Origin: an uncultured Eubacteriales bacterium
GTDB taxonomy: Bacteria > Bacillota > Clostridia > Oscillospirales > Acutalibacteraceae
NCBI GenBank assembly: GCA_934445035.1
Contig: CAKSDI010000001.1
Span: 62,001-126,000, forward strand
Reading direction: 5' to 3'
Length of the DNA stretch: 64,000 bases
Both the position numbers and the translations under genes were made by a program. The notes beneath the pieces are model-generated. The model worked only from the letters and a program-made list of their open reading frames with translations. It was not told the origin of the DNA and ran no database searches. The first letter of the stretch is position 1. Each line of letters starts with the position of its first letter. Positions 1 to 9,338 of the stretch are shown one piece after another.

Positions 1-2074
1 TAAATAAAACATCTTCGATATTATTTACAAGCTTTCCGTCTTCCTTAACAGCGCCTGACATAAGACTGTCCGCACTGCCTTTAAATCCGCTTTTAGTCTG
101 CTCTATAAACTGACCTGCCTGCGAATACCAATATTTATTGTTCTTTTTAAGCTTACCGCCCACATTTTCAGAGCCCTCGGCAAATTCATTTACTAACATA
201 TTTTTATATTTTTTGCCTGTTTCTCTGTATAGAAAATGGTTTAAATATCTTATCATATGATGAGAAGAATAAAATTCAGTGCTTAAAAGTTCCTCTTCCT
301 TATCTCCGATATAATCGTTAAAATTGCCTTGATCAAAAGCATTACCCCTAAGAGAAAGGGCAACTGCTTTTATATTTTTGTCAAGCTTTCTTAGCTTTTC
401 GGAAATATTATCTATCATTTCTAAATAATATTTTCTCTTGTTGCCGAAGCAGGCAAAGCCCTCTGCGTTTACATTTTTATAAAAAGCGACCGTTTTGATA
501 TTATCATATCCGCGATTTAAGCATTCGGTCAAAAATGCGATAACGGCGTCTGAATAAGGACCGATATCTTTCGGTGCCGCAATAGTTATATCTTTTGAAG
601 CATTTTTAACGGCAAACCAATTATAAATATCTAAACTTTTAGTTCCGCAGAAATTAAGATAAATTTCACTGCCGGCATTTTTTGCCGCGGAAAAATACTT
701 ATAAAGCCATTTCATCTGCTCGGAATCAAAATTAAATTTACCTGATTTATAATTATTTTCTCCATTTGCATTATCGGAATCATCGATAAAATAATCTATA
801 AATACAGGGATTCTTACAAATGCCGGTTTTAATCTGTTGAGCCTATCGAATTCAACGGCTAAATGCGCGTCTGTCATAAATGCAGGAGAATCCTTGCTCA
901 TTTTACTTTTAAGCGGCAGATTCCAAGCGTTTGTACCAAGACCGAAATGGTCCTTGCACTTTAAATTTTTAACATCAAATTTTAAGCTTAGATCTACGCT
1001 GTTATCGGCGAACTGACTGCCTGCGGCTTTGATTCCGAAAACTTTAAGCTGTGAGATAACGCCGAGAATTTTATCTCCATAATAAGGGTGAGCGCCCTTT
1101 TCGATTTCAAAGCGGACAAAAAGTGCAGTTCTCGGCAGAAAGCTGAATTCAAAATTACCGTTATCAAATTTACCCTCAAAAGTTTTTAAGGGCTTAACAT
1201 TTTTGCCGAAAAGTCCCGCTTCATTATCTGAGATATAGAAATTGATCTTTTCGGGTAAATATTCTTTGTCGCAACCGAAAATTGCGGAAATTTTGTTTAC
1301 AGAGCAAGGCTCATTAAGATCGACAACGATATTTACGCTTTCCTCGCCGTTTTTACCTGCATAAACATTATAAACATCGCCCGGCCTATCATTAAATGCT
1401 TTTTTGAAAAAATAAGCGTTTTCTTTAATAAGCCAGCTCTGATAATATTTGTTTATATCAGGGTCAATATTTTCTCTTTTGAAGTTTTCTTTATTTTCGA
1501 TACAAACATATGCGTAATTATTCTTATTTTTAATGATATTACGATATGTATTTATCTGAGAATTAAGCCCTTCTGCAACAATGTTTATAACATTAAGTAT
1601 GTTATTTTTGCAAACCAAAGACATGTGGACATACCTTGCAAATACCGATAGATCATCGGGAATAAGCGAAATTCCCGAAAGCTCTCCCGAAGATTTTTCC
1701 GTTTTTAAAAGAGTTTCATTAGGTGTGAAAATATCTTTTTCTTCATTTGAAGTAAAAATGCTGATTTCCTCTAAATCTTTATTCAAGCATTTAACTTCAA
1801 ACGAACAAATACCCCTGACTGACAACAGATCGAAGACAAAATCAAGCTTTTTTTCATTTCCTAAATCTATTACAGCAGGATCGGAAGGATCGTTTTTAAA
1901 TATTTTTTCGTGAGTTTCGGCATTATAATTTTCTATTAAAACGCGATGTTTTTCATCCGATTTATAGACTTTAACAGGTACGGAATAAAGGAGATTTACC
2001 TTTTTTATCGGATTATCGATACTTTTATTATAAATTCCGAATTTATCAAGTAGATTAAATAAATTATCTTTCAT
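1..2074 (-). CDS. Clan-A glycosidase-like protein, C-terminus beyond left edge
   Basis: At least 691 residues are visible and the frame is still open at the window edge. The start ATG at 2074 follows GAGAGGTGAGAAAAT, a good ribosome site, 13 bases after the stop of the upstream gene. It is a paralogue of that gene: both share a discoidin-like beta segment containing VNIVVDLNE (about residue 243 here) and a barrel segment containing KPAFVR (about residue 415). This copy has roughly 200 extra N-terminal residues. The barrel strand carrying the acid/base residue reads AFYKNVN here against SFYNEVN in the neighbour, so the expected Glu is Asn534; the nucleophile-type Glu630 (VNEFAEGSE) is kept. 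No signal peptide is seen. The family follows from motif resemblance, and the altered site suggests a binding role or changed catalysis. The substrate is unknown. Confidence 0.75.
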   Translation of the reverse strand, partial: MKDNLFNLLDKFGIYNKSIDNPIKKVNLLYSVPVKVYKSDEKHRVLIENYNAETHEKIFKNDPSDPAVIDLGNEKKLDFVFDLLSVRGICSFEVKCLNKDLEEISIFTSNEEKDIFTPNETLLKTEKSSGELSGISLIPDDLSVFARYVHMSLVCKNNILNVINIVAEGLNSQINTYRNIIKNKNNYAYVCIENKENFKRENIDPDINKYYQSWLIKENAYFFKKAFNDRPGDVYNVYAGKNGEESVNIVVDLNEPCSVNKISAIFGCDKEYLPEKINFYISDNEAGLFGKNVKPLKTFEGKFDNGNFEFSFLPRTALFVRFEIEKGAHPYYGDKILGVISQLKVFGIKAAGSQFADNSVDLSLKFDVKNLKCKDHFGLGTNAWNLPLKSKMSKDSPAFMTDAHLAVEFDRLNRLKPAFVRIPVFIDYFIDDSDNANGENNYKSGKFNFDSEQMKWLYKYFSAAKNAGSEIYLNFCGTKSLDIYNWFAVKNASKDITIAAPKDIGPYSDAVIAFLTECLNRGYDNIKTVAFYKNVNAEGFACFGNKRKYYLEMIDNISEKLRKLDKNIKAVALSLRGNAFDQGNFNDYIGDKEEELLSTEFYSSHHMIRYLNHFLYRETGKKYKNMLVNEFAEGSENVGGKLKKNNKYWYSQAGQFIEQTKSGFKGSADSLMSGAVKEDGKLVNNIEDVLF

Positions 2075-2087
2075 ATTTTCTCACCTC

Positions 2088-4301
2088 TCAGACAATGCTG
2101 AAAATCGCAACCGCATAAGAAGACGGATCGTATTTTGAAATTATCTTGACGGATACTGTTTCGCCTTTTTTAGTGCCTTTTGAAGAATAGTTTCCGTTTT
2201 CATCCACAGAGCCGTTTCCTATGAGCATTTCAAATTTAACATTATTCTCATTATTTTGAGCGAATTCTTTGTCGGTTCCGTAAATTCCCTTTATATTTAT
2301 TTTTTTGCTTTCACCGCATTTTATTTCGGTCAAAACATTTTCAAGAATTATCTGTACCTGCTCTTTTAAGGTGGTGTATAAAACTATGTTATGAGCGCTG
2401 TCAACATCGTCATAAATATATCCGTCTGATACAGTCAGATATTTTTCGGTGACGGGAAGAATTGCGTTTTCTTCCCCGGCGGTATTAAACCTGTCGTAAG
2501 CATAGATATACTTATGCTTTTCAAATACCTTGCCGTTTTGCTCTTCGCCTACGAATATTTTTATTTTTCTTTCTTTTTCGCCGTCATTGATATCGGCGGC
2601 GATAGTCATATCTTCGCCTTTTTTATATACAGCTGCAATAATATCTTCGGAATTAACGCTTGATCTTATAACGCTGCAATGTCTCGGCACATATCTCATC
2701 ATTAGTCCTAATTCCATATATTTAGGAGATATCTGATCTATCATATTGCATGGAGTGAGCCACATACAAATTCCCATATCATTTTGTGTTACATTAAGCG
2801 GAGGTCCTATAACCGTGCCGCACAAAAACCAGGAAGCCGAACCTCCGCAGCCTGCATTGGAATGAGCTATAGCCTGATCAGCCTCTGAGTGAGAAAATGC
2901 GTTATATCTATCCTTATTTGCCGTTGTTCCGGGGGGATTTCCGGAACCATATTCCGTAATATAAATATCAGGATATTTCTTAGTAAGCTCTTTTGTAAGC
3001 TTTAATACCTCATCATATTTTTTATACATCGGATATTCGTGATTACTTAAAAAGTCATAGCAAGGCTTTCCTTTTTCATCACGGCAGTTTTCAATAATAA
3101 AATCCAAAAATTCACAGACAGGTTTATCATAAACATAGCCTGCAAGATCAGTGCCGAAGATTTTAACAGTATCGCGCAAATTTTCTCTTAAAAAAGCATA
3201 ATGGCATTTCTTAACCATTTCGCTGTAATAAACGCGCTTATCTGCAAAAGCCTCAAAACAGCCGCCGTTCACCTCATTATAAAATGAAAGATAATCGATA
3301 GTTTTGCAGCCTTTTTCTCTTAAATACTTAAAAAGAGCTACAGTTGCATTAGCAAAGCTCTCTAAATCTCTCGGAGCGCTCCTTGTTCCGTTTTCAGTCA
3401 GCATTGAGCCTTTTATCGAAAACCAATCTCTTATCTTAGGATCAACTCTTCCGCCCATATTCACCTGAACGCTTGTGCCCGATTCGCTGAATGCAAGGCA
3501 GTTTTCGAGATAATGGCGGCATTCTCTCGACTCGAAATTATAGATTCCCTTTTCCCATTTCTCTTTCTGAACGCTCTCGGGCTCATCCATAAAAATAAGC
3601 CAGCTCGGCATAAACATCATTCTGACAAATGCGGGTTTTATCGTATTTATTCTTTTAAAATTGACCGTTTCAAAAGCGGAATTCATACCCTTAGCATTAG
3701 GCCCTACCCAATAGTTATCTCCTATGCCGTCAAAATCAGGCTGAATAATATTATCCGGCTCGGCAACGATTTCGAGAGTACCGCTTTTATTCTCTAAAGA
3801 AACGCCGAAAACCGAGATATTCTCAATAGCCGCGACAAAGCTTTCAGCCGACTGATTTTTTATAAACTCAATCTTTAAAAACCTGGCTTTTTTAGGCTCA
3901 AATTCAGCTTTTATCTCACCGTTTGACACTTTGAAAGTGCCTAAATTATCGGGATTTTTAAGTATATCGCTTCTGTTTTGCGAAAAGCAAATAGAAACGG
4001 CTTCAGGATCTAATTCCCTGTTATCCGTAAATTTTATTTCAATCGAATTTATACTGCACAGCTCATTTAAATCGACAACTATATTAACCGATTTATCGCA
4101 GCTAATTTCAGCATAAATATCGCCTATGCTTTTATCATCGATAAAAGCATTTCTTAAAGGAAATTCCACATCCAATCCGTCAAACGATAAAGCTTTATTA
4201 CCGTCAGGATCAAATTCAGTAAATTCCCCGCTTTTTAAATCTTTAAGATAAGCTTTTAAAGAAAAGATATCTTTTTTCAGCAGATTATCGTAATTTTCCA
4301 T
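2088..4301 (-). CDS. Clan-A glycoside hydrolase-like protein with N-terminal discoidin-like domain
   Basis: 737 residues, first gene of a two-gene operon. Residues about 55-170 look like an F5/8-type C (discoidin) carbohydrate-binding fold, about 180-540 like a (beta/alpha)8 glycosidase barrel, and about 545-737 like C-terminal beta domains, the last resembling a bacterial Ig-like module. The two carboxylates of a clan-A retaining enzyme are visible: Glu343 in SFYNEVNGG (acid/base) and Glu450 in YITEYGSGNP (nucleophile). There is no signal peptide, so a cytoplasmic oligosaccharide or glycoside substrate is likely. The start ATG is preceded by AAAAGGAGCGGAGTT, and a promoter lies 30-60 bases upstream. 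The exact GH family and substrate cannot be assigned by eye. Confidence 0.8.
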   Translation of the reverse strand: MENYDNLLKKDIFSLKAYLKDLKSGEFTEFDPDGNKALSFDGLDVEFPLRNAFIDDKSIGDIYAEISCDKSVNIVVDLNELCSINSIEIKFTDNRELDPEAVSICFSQNRSDILKNPDNLGTFKVSNGEIKAEFEPKKARFLKIEFIKNQSAESFVAAIENISVFGVSLENKSGTLEIVAEPDNIIQPDFDGIGDNYWVGPNAKGMNSAFETVNFKRINTIKPAFVRMMFMPSWLIFMDEPESVQKEKWEKGIYNFESRECRHYLENCLAFSESGTSVQVNMGGRVDPKIRDWFSIKGSMLTENGTRSAPRDLESFANATVALFKYLREKGCKTIDYLSFYNEVNGGCFEAFADKRVYYSEMVKKCHYAFLRENLRDTVKIFGTDLAGYVYDKPVCEFLDFIIENCRDEKGKPCYDFLSNHEYPMYKKYDEVLKLTKELTKKYPDIYITEYGSGNPPGTTANKDRYNAFSHSEADQAIAHSNAGCGGSASWFLCGTVIGPPLNVTQNDMGICMWLTPCNMIDQISPKYMELGLMMRYVPRHCSVIRSSVNSEDIIAAVYKKGEDMTIAADINDGEKERKIKIFVGEEQNGKVFEKHKYIYAYDRFNTAGEENAILPVTEKYLTVSDGYIYDDVDSAHNIVLYTTLKEQVQIILENVLTEIKCGESKKINIKGIYGTDKEFAQNNENNVKFEMLIGNGSVDENGNYSSKGTKKGETVSVKIISKYDPSSYAVAIFSIV

Positions 4302-4331
4302 AACTCCGCTCCTTTTATTTGATTTATGTTC

Positions 4332-4359
4332 ATTATACCTGATATAGCTATAAAGTCAA
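4332..4359 (-). promoter_or_regulatory. Sigma-A-type promoter of the glycosidase operon
   Basis: On the minus strand TTGACT (4354-4359) and TATAAT (4332-4337) are separated by 16 bases, about 30 bases upstream of the 4301 start codon. Confidence 0.75.
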
Positions 4360-4361
4360 CA

Positions 4362-4402
4362 AGAAAAAGCACTGATTTTTTATACAAATCAGTGCTTTTT
4401 TA
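4362..4402 (-). terminator. Rho-independent terminator after the ABC exporter operon
   Basis: Perfect 15-base arms (4364-4378 and 4386-4400) rich in A and T at the outside, directly after the stop codon of the ABC gene. T-runs on both strands make it potentially bidirectional. Confidence 0.85.
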
Positions 4403-6361
4403 TTATTCAAGCTCAAAGGCTCCTGTATAAAGCTGATAATAAGTTCCCTTATCAGCAATAAGTTTTTCGTGAGTGCCTCTCTCAATTATAACTCCGTGAT
4501 CAAGTACCATAATAACATCGGAATTTTTAACTGTTGACAAGCGGTGGGCAATTACAAATACCGTTCTGCCCTCCATAAGTTTATCCATTCCTCGCTGAAC
4601 TATCGCCTCGGTGCGGGTATCTATCGAAGAGGTAGCTTCATCGAGTATCATAACCGGGGGATCGGCGACAGCCGCTCTTGCTATCGATATCAGCTGGCGC
4701 TGACCTTGAGAAAGGTTTGAGCCGTTATTAGCTAAGACAGAATCGTAACCGTTTGGCAGTCGGGTGATAAAATCATCTGCTCCGACAAGCTTTGCCGCTT
4801 CGATACATTCCTCATCGGTCGCATCAAGCCTGCCGTAACGGATATTATCGAGCACGGTACCTGTAAAGAGGTTCGTATCCTGCAAAACAATACCGAGCGA
4901 GCGGCGGAGATCGGATTTTTTAATTTTATTGACATTTATACCGTCATAACGAATCTTACCGTCGTCAATATCATAAAACCTGTTGATAAGGTTTGTGATA
5001 GTAGTTTTTCCGGCACCCGTAGCGCCGACAAAAGCGACTTTCTGACCGGGCTTTGCATACACGCTTACATCGTGCAGCACAGTCTTTCCCTCTTCATAGC
5101 CGAAATCGATATGATCCATAACCACATCGCCTTTTAGCTCTGTTAAAGTCACCGTTCCATCGCCGTGGGGGTGTTTCCAAGCCCAGACATCGGTGCGGCT
5201 GTCGGTTTCCTTTAAATTTCCGTCTTTATCTTTAGTAACATTGACAAGCGTTACATAGCCGTTATCAGTTTCTGGCTGCATATCCATAAGCTTAAATACC
5301 CTGTCGGCGCCTGCCATACCCATTGCAACAACATTTATCTGCTGTGACACCTGATTGATATTGCCTGTAAACTGTTTCGCCATATTAAGGAACGGAATGA
5401 TAACATCAATAGTAAGCACACCGAGAGAACCGGCGGTTATTGAAGAAATTGACGGGTTAGGAACCTTAAGCAGAAGCAGAATTCCGCCGACTGTTGCGAT
5501 AATAACATAGAGAATATTTCCGATATTCTGAATTATAGGGCCTAAACAGTTTGCATAAGCATTTGCTTTAAAGCTGTCGTTAAAAAGCTGATCGTTTAAT
5601 TCGTCAAATCCTTTTTCGCACTTTTCTTCGTGGCAGAAAACTTTAACGACCTTCTGACCGCTCATCATTTCCTGAACATAGCCCTCTGTTTTACCGAGCG
5701 ATTTTTGCTGACGGACAAAGAACTTTGCCGAGCCGCCGCCGATCTTTTTTGAAACGAAATACATTGCCACAACGCCCAATAAAACGACTAATGTCATCCA
5801 GACGCTGTAATAAAGCATTATAAACAGAACGCTCAACACAATGATCGAAGCCTGCAAAAGCGACGGAAACGCTCTTGAAACAAGCTCGCGCATAGTATCG
5901 ATATCATTTGTATAATAACTCATTATATCGCCGTGCTTATTGGTATCGAAAAACTTAACGGGCAGGTTTTGCATTCCGTTAAAAGTGAGCTTTCGCATTT
6001 TATTTAAAAAGCCTTGCGTGATATAAGCCATTAACTGCGATTGAAGAGTTATGGAAATAATAGCAAGCACATAAAGCGCTATAAGAACATAAATTTTAGG
6101 AAGTATCGCGGCTTTAGCGGCTATCCAGTCGCCTGTCTTACAGTATATTACGATATCCGCGATAACCTTTTGCTGGAATATTGCAGGAATAGAAGAAACT
6201 ACCGCGCAGAATATTGTGCAAAATGCGGCGAGCGGCACCATAACGGGGTAAGACTTAAATAAAAGCTTCATAAGGCGCTTTAGAGCCGCGCCGTCTATTT
6301 TTTTACCGGCAGGCGGTCTTCTGCCCGGCATAGGACCTTTATTATTCGGCATTTTCTTCAC
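4403..6361 (-). CDS. ABC exporter half-transporter with consensus ATPase site
   Basis: 652 residues: six-helix exporter domain (about 35-345) followed by a nucleotide-binding domain. Walker A GATGAGKTT (446-454), signature LSQGQ (550-554), Walker B ending in Glu575 and H-loop His606 are all canonical. Residues about 370-412 form an extra loop between the membrane and ATPase domains. The gene overlaps the preceding ABC gene by 20 bases, so both are almost certainly translated together. With its partner, which has a degenerate site, it fits the heterodimeric exporters of Firmicutes (TM287/288, BmrCD type) that move drugs, lipids or peptides. The MarR-family regulator at the head of the operon favours a drug or toxicant substrate, but that is inference. 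Confidence 0.92.
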   Translation of the reverse strand: MKKMPNNKGPMPGRRPPAGKKIDGAALKRLMKLLFKSYPVMVPLAAFCTIFCAVVSSIPAIFQQKVIADIVIYCKTGDWIAAKAAILPKIYVLIALYVLAIISITLQSQLMAYITQGFLNKMRKLTFNGMQNLPVKFFDTNKHGDIMSYYTNDIDTMRELVSRAFPSLLQASIIVLSVLFIMLYYSVWMTLVVLLGVVAMYFVSKKIGGGSAKFFVRQQKSLGKTEGYVQEMMSGQKVVKVFCHEEKCEKGFDELNDQLFNDSFKANAYANCLGPIIQNIGNILYVIIATVGGILLLLKVPNPSISSITAGSLGVLTIDVIIPFLNMAKQFTGNINQVSQQINVVAMGMAGADRVFKLMDMQPETDNGYVTLVNVTKDKDGNLKETDSRTDVWAWKHPHGDGTVTLTELKGDVVMDHIDFGYEEGKTVLHDVSVYAKPGQKVAFVGATGAGKTTITNLINRFYDIDDGKIRYDGINVNKIKKSDLRRSLGIVLQDTNLFTGTVLDNIRYGRLDATDEECIEAAKLVGADDFITRLPNGYDSVLANNGSNLSQGQRQLISIARAAVADPPVMILDEATSSIDTRTEAIVQRGMDKLMEGRTVFVIAHRLSTVKNSDVIMVLDHGVIIERGTHEKLIADKGTYYQLYTGAFELE

Positions 6362-8090
6362 CTCCGCTTACCTGCTGTTCATAAACCTCTCTGTAAATTT
6401 CGCTTGATTTAATAAGCTCGTCGTGAGTTCCGATATCTGCGATCTCGCCGTTATCCATAACCACGATGATATCCGCGTCCTGAACAGAGGTTATCCTTTG
6501 AGCGATAATTATTTTTGTCGTATCAGGAATATAGGATTTAAAGCCCTCTCTGATAAGAGCGTCGGTCTTAGTATCGACAGCGCTTGTAGAGTCGTCAAGA
6601 ATAAGAATTTTAGGCTTTTTAAGAAGCGCTCTAGCAATACACAGCCTTTGTTTCTGACCTCCCGAAACATTTGCTCCGCCCTGCTCAATATGCGTGTTAT
6701 ATTTATCGGGGAAAGATTCAACAAATTCCTCAGCCTGAGCAAGCTTGCAAGCTTCTTCGATCTCGGCGTCGGTAGCAGACTCATTGCCCCACCTTAAATT
6801 TTCGCTTATAGTGCCTGCGAAAAGCTGATTTTTCTGAAGCACCATTGCAACGCTGTTTCTAAGAGATATTATATCGTAATCCTTAATATCTTTTCCGCCG
6901 ATCTTTATTTCTCCCTCGGTTGCGTCATAAAGCCTTGGTATCAGCTGAACGAGCGAGGATTTGCCGGAGCCTGTTCCTCCGATTATTCCCACTGTCTGTC
7001 CCGATTTAATATGAAGATTTATATTATTAAGAGCATTTTTCTTTGCTTTTTTGGAATATTTAAAGCCGACATTATCAAAATCGATATCGCCGTTTTCCAC
7101 TTCATAGACAGGATTTTCGGGGTTATGAAGCTCGGGGCTTTCGTCTAGCACCTCGCAAATTCGCTTTACGGATTCAACAGACATCGTTATCATTACATAT
7201 ATCATAGATAACATCATAAGCGACATAAGTATCTGCACGCCGTAAGTAAGCATTGCGGATATCTGACCGACATCAAGCTCTGTGGCTTTGGAGGTGATAG
7301 TGATCTTAGAGCCTACTATCAAAACAAACGCCATATTGAAATACATACAAAGCTGCATAAGCGGTCCGTTTAAAGCGACTATTCTTTCAGCCTTTGTAAA
7401 ATCCTGACAGATATCATCAGCTGCGGCGGCAAATTTTTTCTTTTCGTAATCCTCTCTTGCAAAGCCTTTTACAACTCGTATCGCTCTGACATTTTCTTCT
7501 ATGGATTCGTTAAGCTTATCATATTTTTTAAATACTCTTCTGAAAGCCGGCATTGCTTTTCTGCCTATCATAATAAGTCCGAACAAAAGCACCGGAATTA
7601 CGATAACAAACATCGTTGCAAGCTTGCCGCCCATAATATAAGCCATTACGACTGAGAAAATAAACATTAAAGGACTTCTGATGGCTGTTCTTATGATCAT
7701 CATAAACGCCATCTGAACATTGGTGATATCAGTCGTAAGCCTGGTTACGAGCGAAGATGAAGAAAACTTATCTATATTCGCAAAATCAAAGACCTGGATC
7801 TTTGAAAAAACATCGTGCCTTAAATTTCTCGAAAATCCTGCGGAAGCCTTTGAGCAGGTATAACCGGCTATCGCTCCGCAGCAAAGAGATAACACTGCAA
7901 GCCCTACTAATATTCCGCCTGTTTCAAGGATAAAGGACAGATCCGCACCGGCTTTTATCTGATTAACAAGCCTTGCCGTAATAAAAGGGATAACAGATTC
8001 TATTACTGCCTCGCCTACAATAAACAGCAAAGTAAGCAGAGTGGGCTTTTTAAATTCCCTAATGCTTTTTGCTAATTTTTTAATCATCAT
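6342..8090 (-). CDS. ABC exporter half-transporter with degenerate ATPase site
   Basis: 582 residues with an N-terminal six-helix exporter domain and a C-terminal ATPase. Walker A GGTGSGKSS (371-379) and signature VSGGQ (475-479) are normal, but the Walker B catalytic Glu is Asp500 (ILILDDSTS) and the switch His is Gln531 (IIAQRITS). This pairing of one consensus and one degenerate site is the hallmark of heterodimeric ABC exporters and explains the tight linkage to the downstream ABC gene. It overlaps the MarR gene stop by 11 bases. The substrate cannot be read from sequence. Confidence 0.92.
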   Translation of the reverse strand: MMIKKLAKSIREFKKPTLLTLLFIVGEAVIESVIPFITARLVNQIKAGADLSFILETGGILVGLAVLSLCCGAIAGYTCSKASAGFSRNLRHDVFSKIQVFDFANIDKFSSSSLVTRLTTDITNVQMAFMMIIRTAIRSPLMFIFSVVMAYIMGGKLATMFVIVIPVLLFGLIMIGRKAMPAFRRVFKKYDKLNESIEENVRAIRVVKGFAREDYEKKKFAAAADDICQDFTKAERIVALNGPLMQLCMYFNMAFVLIVGSKITITSKATELDVGQISAMLTYGVQILMSLMMLSMIYVMITMSVESVKRICEVLDESPELHNPENPVYEVENGDIDFDNVGFKYSKKAKKNALNNINLHIKSGQTVGIIGGTGSGKSSLVQLIPRLYDATEGEIKIGGKDIKDYDIISLRNSVAMVLQKNQLFAGTISENLRWGNESATDAEIEEACKLAQAEEFVESFPDKYNTHIEQGGANVSGGQKQRLCIARALLKKPKILILDDSTSAVDTKTDALIREGFKSYIPDTTKIIIAQRITSVQDADIIVVMDNGEIADIGTHDELIKSSEIYREVYEQQVSGGEENAE

Positions 8091-8523
8091 TACCCTCCAA
8101 ATTTTTCATAAAATCTTCGCAAACGCTGAAAAACACTTCAAGATCGCTTTTTGAAATATTTTCCCGCATTCTTTTTTCTCTTCTTTTAATATCTTCGTCT
8201 ATAATTTTAAGAATATCCTCGGCTTTATCGGTTAAAATTATTTTTTTAAGTCTGGCGTCGCTCTCCACACTTTTTCTTACAATCAGCCCGTTTTTTTCCA
8301 TAAGCTTAAGTATCTGCGTGGCAGTGGAGCGCCTGATAGAGAATTTTTCTTCAAAATCCCTCTGAAAAATATCTTTATCCTTATTTTCATAAAAATATTT
8401 TATAGCCCAGCCGTGCACACCTTTTGCGGAAATATTATTCTTCGCATTGGTTTTTTCAATATCTCTGCGGATAGCATTATTGAGCTTTCTTATAGTCAAA
8501 CCTACCGATAATTCGCTTTCCAT
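8080..8523 (-). CDS. MarR-family transcriptional regulator
   Basis: 147 residues with the MarR winged-helix layout; the recognition region is around RRSTATQILKLMEKNGLI (about 63-80), followed by the wing with the conserved DARLKKIILT. It is first in an operon with the two ABC exporter genes and overlaps the next gene. A palindrome placed between the promoter -10 box and the start codon suggests that it represses its own operon and is relieved by an exporter substrate, the standard MarR arrangement. The ligand is unknown. Confidence 0.9.
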   Translation of the reverse strand: MESELSVGLTIRKLNNAIRRDIEKTNAKNNISAKGVHGWAIKYFYENKDKDIFQRDFEEKFSIRRSTATQILKLMEKNGLIVRKSVESDARLKKIILTDKAEDILKIIDEDIKRREKRMRENISKSDLEVFFSVCEDFMKNLEGNDD

Positions 8524-8541
8524 TATAACCTCCCTGAAATT

Positions 8542-8585
8542 TGTTAGGATGCTAACATTATAACTCTGCGCTTAAAAAATGTCAA
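8542..8585 (-). promoter_or_regulatory. MarR operon promoter with overlapping palindromic operator
   Basis: Minus-strand TTGACA (8580-8585), 17-base spacer, TATAAT (8557-8562), a perfect sigma-A promoter. Immediately downstream lies TGTTAG-N4-CTAACA (8542-8557), touching the -10 box and about 20 bases from the start codon, the expected position for a MarR repressor site. Confidence 0.85.
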
Positions 8586-8608
8586 CAGCTTAAATATTAA
8601 CAATTTGT

Positions 8609-8645
8609 AAAAAAGCGACTGTAATTTTTACAGTCGCTTTTTTTA
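8609..8645 (-). terminator. Terminator of the ftsEX operon
   Basis: Hairpin AAAAGCGACTGTAA / TTACAGTCGCTTTT with a T-run on the minus strand, overlapping the end of the deacetylase gene. Confidence 0.85.
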
Positions 8646-9338
8646 AATTCCGAAAACCTGTGAATTTGTTCCGTAAAAAATGTCTTGTTTGTTTGCAAGC
8701 TCTTTGCAGATATCTTCAAACCAGCTCCAGGAATTATCGGTATCAAACTCAAAAGAATGTCCCCAAATATAGAAAAGTTTAGGAGAATCGGGTTTAAGAT
8801 CGATAAATTTTTTTGTCAGCTCTTCGATCGATTTATGATCTCCCTGCCTTTCGGTGGGATCAAAGCGGATAAGATCGTTTTGAAGATCGAAGCTTTTGGT
8901 GGAAGTAATGGTTCTTGAATATTTTATACCCGTATTTTCTTTGATAAGCTTTGCTACCCGCTCGTCATTATTCTTTCCGCCGCAGGGATATGCCATTCCC
9001 TTAACTTCATAGCCGACAAGTTTTGAAAGGTTTATCCTGTCTGTTTCAACCTGCCTTATTACTTCTTCATCCGGAAGAGAAGTTAAAAGCGGATGAGTAA
9101 GCGTGTGAGCCGCAATCTCGTGGTCCTTATATATCTTTGCAATCTCGCAGTCCCTCGGCTTGCAGTGAGCAACGGTGACATCATTTCTTACAAGCGAGCC
9201 CGCCTTGCCTAAAAGCTCCGAATTTATATTGAAAGTGCATTTAAGATTATATTTATTGAATATTTCTATAAGTCTTTGATCCTGGGTGATACCGTCATCA
9301 AAGCTGAAAGTGAGCGCTTTTAATTTTCCGTCAAACAT
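8643..9338 (-). CDS. Polysaccharide deacetylase (NodB homology) family protein
   Basis: 231 residues from the ATG at 9338, chosen because AGAGGGACCGAA precedes it; an upstream in-frame ATG at 9383 lies deep inside the previous gene. NodB motifs are visible: TFSFDDG near the N-terminus (catalytic Asp and metal Asp), HTLTHP (metal His pair), YPCGG and, near the C-terminus, GHSFEF. The family removes N- or O-acetyl groups from peptidoglycan, chitin-like or other polysaccharides. No signal peptide is seen, which is unusual for a wall-acting member, so the location is uncertain. It is the last gene of the operon with ftsEX and a murein hydrolase, overlapping the upstream stop by 8 bases. Confidence 0.85.
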   Translation of the reverse strand: MFDGKLKALTFSFDDGITQDQRLIEIFNKYNLKCTFNINSELLGKAGSLVRNDVTVAHCKPRDCEIAKIYKDHEIAAHTLTHPLLTSLPDEEVIRQVETDRINLSKLVGYEVKGMAYPCGGKNNDERVAKLIKENTGIKYSRTITSTKSFDLQNDLIRFDPTERQGDHKSIEELTKKFIDLKPDSPKLFYIWGHSFEFDTDNSWSWFEDICKELANKQDIFYGTNSQVFGI

